Origin: Emticicia fluvialis
GTDB lineage: Bacteria; Bacteroidota; Bacteroidia; Cytophagales; Spirosomataceae
NCBI RefSeq assembly: GCF_024793945.1
Contig: NZ_JANUSD010000011.1
Span: 62,001 to 126,000 of the forward strand
Direction of reading: 5' to 3'
DNA length: 64,000 bases
This document shows positions 59,045-64,000 of this stretch, piece by piece. The notes under the pieces are model-generated. The model did not search any database and had not been told where the DNA came from. It saw nothing but the letters and a program-made list of their open reading frames with translations. Made by a program: the position numbers and the translations under genes. The number at the start of each line of letters is the position of its first letter. The stretch's first letter is position 1.

Positions 59045-59839
59045 TTACTGTGCTTTTTTGAAGATACCTTTAGGGTCTTCTTTCTTTTCAAGCAATGCCT
59101 GCAAAATTTCTGGGTTTGCGCTTTGCGGGTCTAACGAGTAGCCTTTGTGGAAATTATCCCAGGCTTCGTCAATCTGGTTATTGGTGAGCCTTGCCAGCGA
59201 CAACTGCATATAAGCATTGGCATACTCAGGCGATTTTTTAATTACATCGGCCAGTAAGCTAAAGGTTTTATCTATATGCTCGGTTTTGCTATCAACCATA
59301 AACCATTTCAGGTAAACGGTCGATAAATCTACCATCAGTGTGGTGTTATCTTCATTGTCAAGCTGCAAGCCATGCTCCATCAGCTCTATGGCTTCGGGGT
59401 ATTTCTCATTCTGGTAGTTAATAACGCCCAGGCCCCAGTATACGTCTACGTTCTCATCATTCAGCAGATAAGCCAGATTGAAACGGTACGTTGCGGTATC
59501 TCTTTGGCCTTCGCCCAGATACTCCCAGGCTCTTGAAGAGAAAAACTCACTGGCTTCTTTACGACTTTTGAAGTTCAGGTCACATACTTTCAAAAATTCT
59601 GCATCTGTTGCTTTCTGGCTATCGGTTTTATCAAAACCTCCAAAAAGTGGCAGGAGATGAATATTTGTACCTGCGGGGGCAAATCGCTTTTTGGTATTCT
59701 TGACCTCTGAAGCAGGCGAACTGGTTTTAACCACAGACGTACTACCAAAACTTGCATTTTGCGAACGCAGAACAGGTGTCTGAGCCGACAACTCTGCTGA
59801 AACAAATAGGGTAACACAAGAAAACAAATACAATCTCAT
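59045..59839 (-). CDS. Exported TPR-repeat protein
   Basis: 264 residues from ATG at 59837-59839 (MRLYLFSCVTLFVSAELSAQ), which gives a clean signal peptide; an ATG 42 bp upstream (59881) is possible. After a basic linker (about 20-60) come TPR-like helices (about 90-240): VDVYWGLGVINYQNEKYPEA, ELMEHGLQLDNEDNTTLM and YANAYMQLSLARLTNNQIDE. Presumably periplasmic scaffold; partner unknown. Its stop lies 3 bp from the stop of the convergent AraC gene. Confidence 0.85.
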   Translation of the reverse strand: MRLYLFSCVTLFVSAELSAQTPVLRSQNASFGSTSVVKTSSPASEVKNTKKRFAPAGTNIHLLPLFGGFDKTDSQKATDAEFLKVCDLNFKSRKEASEFFSSRAWEYLGEGQRDTATYRFNLAYLLNDENVDVYWGLGVINYQNEKYPEAIELMEHGLQLDNEDNTTLMVDLSTVYLKWFMVDSKTEHIDKTFSLLADVIKKSPEYANAYMQLSLARLTNNQIDEAWDNFHKGYSLDPQSANPEILQALLEKKEDPKGIFKKAQ

Positions 59840-59994
59840 TACTTTTCCTGAAATAAACTTCAAATAAATAACGTCTGGCATGCTGAATTATTAGTAATTA
59901 CTGAAAATTAATAATTCAGCATGTAACAATTTATAATGGCTATAGCATGTAAGATTGCGTGGCTGAAAACCCGCCAGGGCAAAGCCGGTAGTTA

Positions 59995-61305
59995 TCAGAC
60001 AACTACCTCTCCGTATAAATCAAATTCAGTTGCATCGGTGATTCGTATGTTGGCGAAGTCTCCGAGGCGAACATACTGAGAAGCCGGCACCAGCACTTCA
60101 TTATCCACTTCCGGCGAGTCAAATTCTGTTCGGCCAATGAAATAACCGCCTTCTTTGCGGTCGAACAACACCTTGAAGGTCTGCCCGACTTTCTGCTGAT
60201 TGAGTTCCTGAGAAATACCTTGTTGCAACTCCATAATCAGGTCGTTCCGTTCCTGCTTCACCTCTGCCGGAATATCGTCTGGCATGGTATATGAATTCGT
60301 ATTTTCTTCGTGTGAATACTGAAAAACCCCCAGGCGCTCAAACCTTGTTTCTTCTACAAAACGGTACATTTCTTCAAAGTATTCTTCGGTTTCGCCGGGG
60401 TGGCCGGCTATCAGGGTAGTGCGTAAGGCAATGCCCGGCACGGTATCCCTGATGGTTTTAATCAGGTCTTCTGTTTTTTCTCTGGTAATACCGCGGCGCA
60501 TCAATTTTAACATTTCTGTTGAACCATGTTGCAAGGGCATATCAAGATAATGACATACATTAGTGCGATTCTTCATTACCTGCAGCACATCTAACGGGAA
60601 GCCCGAAGGATACGCATATTGCAGGCGAATCCATTCTATTCCTTCAACATCAGAGAGCCTGTCGAGCAAATTGGCCAGTTCACGCTTTTTATAGAGGTCT
60701 AACCCATAATAGGTCAGGTCTTGTGCAATCAGAATCAGTTCTTTGGTGCCTTTTCTTGCCAGATTCTTCGCCTCCAGCACAACCTCTTCAATTGTTTTTG
60801 AAACATGCCCTCCTCTCATAAGAGGTATTGCACAAAAACTACAGGGGCGGTCGCAGCCTTCGGCTATTTTCATATAGGCGTAATGCGCAGGGGTAGTTAG
60901 CAGGCGTTCGCCTACTAGCTCCTGCTTATAATCGGCCTTCAGGGTTTTCAATAAGCGTGGTAGCTCATTGGTACCAAACCAGGCATCAACTGTTGGTATT
61001 TCAAGCTCGAGTTCGTCTTTATACCTATGCGACAAACACCCCGTTACATATACTTTATCGACCACGCCGGCATCTTTGGCATCGGCATAGCGTAAAATTG
61101 TATCTATCGATTCCTGTTTTGCATTATCAATAAACCCGCAGGTATTAATAATAACAATATTGGCATCATCTTTTTTACCCTCATGCGTTACATGGTAGCC
61201 GTTACCTTTTAACTGCGTATAGATAACCTCCGAATCGACCAGATTTTTGGAGCAACCAAGTGTAACTATATTTACTTTATTTTTTACTGAACCTTTTGTT
61301 TTCAA
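59995..61305 (-). CDS. rimO: Ribosomal protein uS12 methylthiotransferase
   Basis: 436 residues. Radical-SAM enzyme that adds a methylthio group to an aspartate of ribosomal protein S12. N-terminal cluster cysteines in TLGCSKNLVDSE, INTCGFID and VTGCLSHRY; SAM cluster CDRPCSFC (C-x3-C-x2-C) in IAEGCDRPCSFCAIPLMRGG; C-terminal TRAM domain (about 375-436). SCSFCAIP with LMRGGHVS separates RimO from MiaB. The start is TTG at 61303-61305: an in-frame stop lies two codons upstream and no ATG occurs before the conserved VNIVTLGCSKN. Confidence 0.95.
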   Translation of the reverse strand: MKTKGSVKNKVNIVTLGCSKNLVDSEVIYTQLKGNGYHVTHEGKKDDANIVIINTCGFIDNAKQESIDTILRYADAKDAGVVDKVYVTGCLSHRYKDELELEIPTVDAWFGTNELPRLLKTLKADYKQELVGERLLTTPAHYAYMKIAEGCDRPCSFCAIPLMRGGHVSKTIEEVVLEAKNLARKGTKELILIAQDLTYYGLDLYKKRELANLLDRLSDVEGIEWIRLQYAYPSGFPLDVLQVMKNRTNVCHYLDMPLQHGSTEMLKLMRRGITREKTEDLIKTIRDTVPGIALRTTLIAGHPGETEEYFEEMYRFVEETRFERLGVFQYSHEENTNSYTMPDDIPAEVKQERNDLIMELQQGISQELNQQKVGQTFKVLFDRKEGGYFIGRTEFDSPEVDNEVLVPASQYVRLGDFANIRITDATEFDLYGEVVV

Positions 61306-61481
61306 CTTTTTACTGATTGTAGTAAGACAGGCGTAGAATAGACTAACGGCTATTCAGGATACAAAGTTCGGAAAAGAATAGGATATTAAAAAGTTTAGAG
61401 CAGTTTCACAAGCTAAATCGCCCTTTTAATACCAGATAAGACTGTTTACTGCTGATATTTGCCTAAACTTATATACGAAAA

Positions 61482-61506
61482 AAGGGTATCGGCAGCCGAT
61501 ACCCTT
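61482..61506 (-). terminator. Intrinsic terminator of asd
   Basis: Perfect 11-bp stem AAGGGTATCGG (61482-61492) with CCGATACCCTT (61496-61506), 3-nt loop, then TTTTCG on the minus strand. Confidence 0.85.
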
Positions 61507-61535
61507 CTATATAATAACATCTGTAAAACCAGTTT

Positions 61536-62531
61536 TTAAGCAAGTAAACCCTTTGCCAACAAGTACTCGGCAATCTGAACGGCATTGGTAGCAGCACCTT
61601 TACGAAGGTTGTCAGCTACAATCCAAAGGTTAAGGGTTTTAGGCTGAGATTCGTCACGACGGATACGGCCTACGAAAACTTCGTCTTTTCCGTGTGCATT
61701 AATTGGCATAGGATACACAAAGTTTTTAGGGTCGTCCTGTACAACTACTCCCTCCATTTCGCTTAGCAACTGCGGGATATCAGCGAGGTCAAACTCGTTT
61801 TCAAATTCAATATTTACCGCCTCAGAGTGCCCGCCGATTGTCGGGATACGCACCGTGGTTGCTGTTACTGCAATGCTGTCGTCGCCCATTATTTTCTTGG
61901 TTTCGTTGGTCATTTTCATTTCCTCCTTGGTATAACCATTGTCAAGAAATACATCAATGTGGGGCAACACATTCAGGTCTATTTTGTGTGGGTACACCTT
62001 TTTAGCTTCGTCGTCGCCACTTCTTTCAGCAAAAAGCTGGTCTACCGCGGCTTTACCGGTTCCGGTAACTGACTGATAGGTAGATACCACCACACGCTTT
62101 ATCTTATATTTGTCATGCAAAGGTTTCAGAACCACTACCATCTGAATAGTAGAGCAATTCGGGTTTGCAATAATTTTATCTTCTGCTGTTAAGGTATCAG
62201 CGTTTACCTCTGGCACTACCAGTTTCTTGGTAGGGTCCATTCTCCAGGCTGATGAATTATCTATAACCGGGATGCCTGCTTCTGCAAATTTCGGAGCCAA
62301 CGCCAACGAAGTACTTCCACCAGCCGAAAAAATTGCCACCGCAGGCTTCATCTTGATTGCGTCTTCATAGCCTACTACTGTAAACTGCTTACCCTTAAAT
62401 TCAACCTGTTTACCTATAGATTTTTCTGAAGCAACAGGAATGATTTCGGTAACGGGGAAATTACGTTCCGCCAAGACTTTCAAGATTTCAGTGCCTACCA
62501 GTCCGGTAGCACCTACAACTGCGATTTTCAT
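61536..62531 (-). CDS. asd: Aspartate-semialdehyde dehydrogenase
   Basis: 331 residues from ATG at 62529-62531 (MKIAVVGATGLVGTEIL); a TTG three codons earlier is less likely. Makes aspartate semialdehyde from aspartyl phosphate, the branch to lysine/DAP, threonine and methionine. NADP-loop GATGLVG, catalytic Cys about 129 in IANPNCSTIQMV, and active-site HSEAVNIEF after RIPTIGG are visible. Cytoplasmic. Followed by a strong terminator; the neighbouring genes are unrelated. Confidence 0.96.
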   Translation of the reverse strand: MKIAVVGATGLVGTEILKVLAERNFPVTEIIPVASEKSIGKQVEFKGKQFTVVGYEDAIKMKPAVAIFSAGGSTSLALAPKFAEAGIPVIDNSSAWRMDPTKKLVVPEVNADTLTAEDKIIANPNCSTIQMVVVLKPLHDKYKIKRVVVSTYQSVTGTGKAAVDQLFAERSGDDEAKKVYPHKIDLNVLPHIDVFLDNGYTKEEMKMTNETKKIMGDDSIAVTATTVRIPTIGGHSEAVNIEFENEFDLADIPQLLSEMEGVVVQDDPKNFVYPMPINAHGKDEVFVGRIRRDESQPKTLNLWIVADNLRKGAATNAVQIAEYLLAKGLLA

Positions 62532-62582
62532 GATTAACAACCCCCTTTTGAGGGCAAAATTTAGTTAGACATATATTTACAG

Positions 62583-62610
62583 CAAAGCCCCAATTTTCAA
62601 AGGGGCTTTG
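62583..62610 (-). terminator. Hairpin after 5-formyl-THF cyclo-ligase gene
   Basis: Arms CAAAGCCCC (62583-62591) and GGGGCTTTG (62602-62610), 10-nt loop. No clear T-run follows on the minus strand, so the terminator call is tentative. Confidence 0.5.
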
Positions 62611-62666
62611 GAATTACAAAAATAGAAGTTTTTTTGTTTGTTTTTCTTGGAATAATCCAAAATATT

Positions 62667-63239
62667 TTAAAAGCTCCAAATTCCGTTAGGTGTAATACAA
62701 TAATCGAGCTTTATATCAGTATCATTCACGTCATCAATGGCCTCTACGGGGTCAAAAAAAGACACGCCAATCTTCACTACATCAGGCCGGCATCTGGTCA
62801 GAAAACGGTCATAATAGCCTTTACCGTATCCTACTCTGTAACCTCGTTTATCAAAAGCCAGCAGAGGTATTAAAACCATATCAATTTCTTGTGCATTAAC
62901 GGTCAATGGTGAGCAGTTAACAGGCTCGGGTACACCAAATTTATTCTCCAGCAGTATAGTATCATCTTTCAGCCAGTAATTAGTCATGGTGCCGTCATCA
63001 TGGCTTTTAGGAACAACTATACCGGCCTTAAAATCCTGCTTGAGCGTATCTATAACCAACTGCGTATCAACCTCAATCTTTTTTTTTATGGGCAGATACG
63101 TATGAATAGCCGCATAATTATGAACAGGAAAACTTTTAAAAAGCCAATCATGGATTCGTTGCGAGTAAGTCTGGCTGTCGGTACCCGAAAGTTCTTTTCT
63201 TTTTTGCAGGTACGCTGCTCTTAATGCCGCTTTATTCAT
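62667..63239 (-). CDS. 5-formyltetrahydrofolate cyclo-ligase
   Basis: 190 residues. Uses ATP to turn 5-formyl-THF into 5,10-methenyl-THF, recovering stored folate. Basic N-terminus KAALRAAYLQKRKEL, then IHTYLPIKKKIEVDT and the nucleotide/substrate loop GYRVGYGKGYYDRFL near the C-terminus. Cytoplasmic. Three bp downstream of the JmjC/cupin-like gene, hence probably in the same transcript. Confidence 0.94.
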   Translation of the reverse strand: MNKAALRAAYLQKRKELSGTDSQTYSQRIHDWLFKSFPVHNYAAIHTYLPIKKKIEVDTQLVIDTLKQDFKAGIVVPKSHDDGTMTNYWLKDDTILLENKFGVPEPVNCSPLTVNAQEIDMVLIPLLAFDKRGYRVGYGKGYYDRFLTRCRPDVVKIGVSFFDPVEAIDDVNDTDIKLDYCITPNGIWSF

Positions 63240-63242
63240 CTA

Positions 63243-64000
63243 TCAGGCTTCCTGTAATGCCTGAGCTGCTTTTTCTCTGGCTTTATTTTCTTTCCACTCT
63301 TTCCACTGTCCACCCAGCATTTTGGTCATTCCTTTATCCACAAATGTGTGGCGCACCAGATTCCAGCCACCTCTTACGGTAGTAAATATTGAGTCATTGG
63401 CACGCAAGGCAAGGCTGAAACCGCCATCTACGTACTTAATATAGTGCCACCATAGAGAAGGAATAAACACGGTTTCGCCATGCCCGAAAGTGGCCTCATA
63501 GCCTACGGCATTTTTAAACGCCGGGTATTTCTCAAAATCTGGTTTCAGCGGATGCACGTGGCTCTGAACTGTAAACGGGTGGTGATACAGATTTGTGCTC
63601 TCTTCAGGCGGAAAAAGAATAATTTGCTTACGTGTCTGAAACTGTGTCAGAAACACGTGCGAGCAGTCCATATCATAATGCAGATTCACTTCTGAATTCT
63701 GCCCGCCAAAGAACATGAATTTATAGCTTTTCAGGAAACCGTCCATAATAGTAGGAAAACGGATATCGTTGGCAAGCTCAGGTACTTTTTTGAAAATATC
63801 GAACAGGAAAATCCTAAGGTCGGTCGGTCCTTTCTCTATCAGGCTCAGGTACTCGCCAAAAGGCATTGTTTTTGCCGCCTGAAAATAAGTTTTGGTGTCA
63901 TGCACGTGGTTGTCAAACAGCGGCACTTCAATGTGTCCGTAATTTTTTTTGAGCCATTCAAAAGTCCATTTATCTAAAGCGGGCCAATCTTTTACAAGGT
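63243..64000 (-). CDS. JmjC/cupin-like domain protein, partial (5' end outside window)
   Basis: The frame stays open to the window edge (reading back through KDWPALDKWTFEWLKKNYG), so the first GTG at 63926 is not the true start. 252 codons are visible. Cupin_8-type motifs: HYDMDCSHVFLTQFQTRKQI with the HxD metal pair, PPEESTNLYHHPF, and the second His region TVFIPSLWWHYIKYVDGG. Family: Fe(II)/2-oxoglutarate oxygenases that hydroxylate protein or small-molecule substrates. The C-terminal tail is charged (EWKENKAREKAAQALQEA). Cytoplasmic; substrate unknown. Confidence 0.88.
   Translation of the reverse strand, partial: LVKDWPALDKWTFEWLKKNYGHIEVPLFDNHVHDTKTYFQAAKTMPFGEYLSLIEKGPTDLRIFLFDIFKKVPELANDIRFPTIMDGFLKSYKFMFFGGQNSEVNLHYDMDCSHVFLTQFQTRKQIILFPPEESTNLYHHPFTVQSHVHPLKPDFEKYPAFKNAVGYEATFGHGETVFIPSLWWHYIKYVDGGFSLALRANDSIFTTVRGGWNLVRHTFVDKGMTKMLGGQWKEWKENKAREKAAQALQEA

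Noticed and set aside
1..64000. tRNA, rRNA, riboswitches and complete insertion sequences
   Set aside because: I scanned the gaps for acceptor/anticodon-like patterns, rRNA-like segments and transposase motifs and saw nothing I could defend. A covariance-model search would be decisive.

Overview
The window reads as chromosome from a Bacteroidota bacterium, most likely order Cytophagales (Spirosomaceae-like). The grounds are the many Bacteroidota-type split permeases ending in MNPVKSLKSE, a YjjG-type HAD enzyme, a DUF4136 lipoprotein, a 29-residue COX24-like ribosomal protein, an FtsK-LolA pair, planctomycete-type cytochrome/DUF1501 proteins, and promoters matching the Bacteroidota form TTTG...TAnnTTTG. 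Family-level placement is inference. No tRNA, rRNA, CRISPR array or complete insertion sequence was seen.

1-17.9 kb is an export module. Six paralogous MacB/FtsX-type permeases lie in tandem on the minus strand, the last cut by the window edge. Upstream of them are one ATPase and one HlyD/MacA-type adaptor, and divergent from these is a sigma-54-dependent response regulator without an adjacent kinase. The divergent gap carries an inverted repeat and a sigma-54-like site in the expected arrangement. 17.9-20.5 kb holds a divergent PNPOx-like/MocR pair and an ArsC/Spx-like protein. 20.6-23.3 kb has a DUF4136 lipoprotein, aroB, and an ECF sigma factor overlapped by a small possible anti-sigma protein. 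23.3-24.4 kb is an AT-rich gap, a small membrane ORF and a nested inverted repeat that may be a mobile-element scar.

24.4-32.0 kb is a long minus-strand run: HAD phosphatase, thioredoxin-like ferredoxin, a small membrane protein, aroE, a DedA protein, phosphosulfolactate synthase, a SEDS-like membrane protein, a pseudouridine synthase with a seven-fold 29-residue repeat, and inorganic pyrophosphatase. 32.3-39.5 kb is information processing: uvrB, ssb, mutY, HU, a TPR protein, the 29-residue ribosomal-type protein and RNase G.

39.6-49.6 kb is an envelope/catabolic accessory region: a Tat-type DUF2264 protein, a three-gene planctomycete-type cytochrome/DUF1501 operon, a Tat-type threonine-aldolase-like PLP enzyme and an exported creatininase-like protein. 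49.9-54.6 kb has ftsK, a LolA-like protein, a DUF4386 protein and a Crp-type regulator. 54.7-59.9 kb has a thiolase, an MFS transporter, a divergent phytanoyl-CoA dioxygenase/AraC pair and a TPR protein. 60.0-64.0 kb holds rimO, asd, 5-formyl-THF cyclo-ligase and a cut JmjC/cupin-like gene. Convergent genes are generally separated by long hairpins that look like intrinsic terminators, often overlapping the stop codons.
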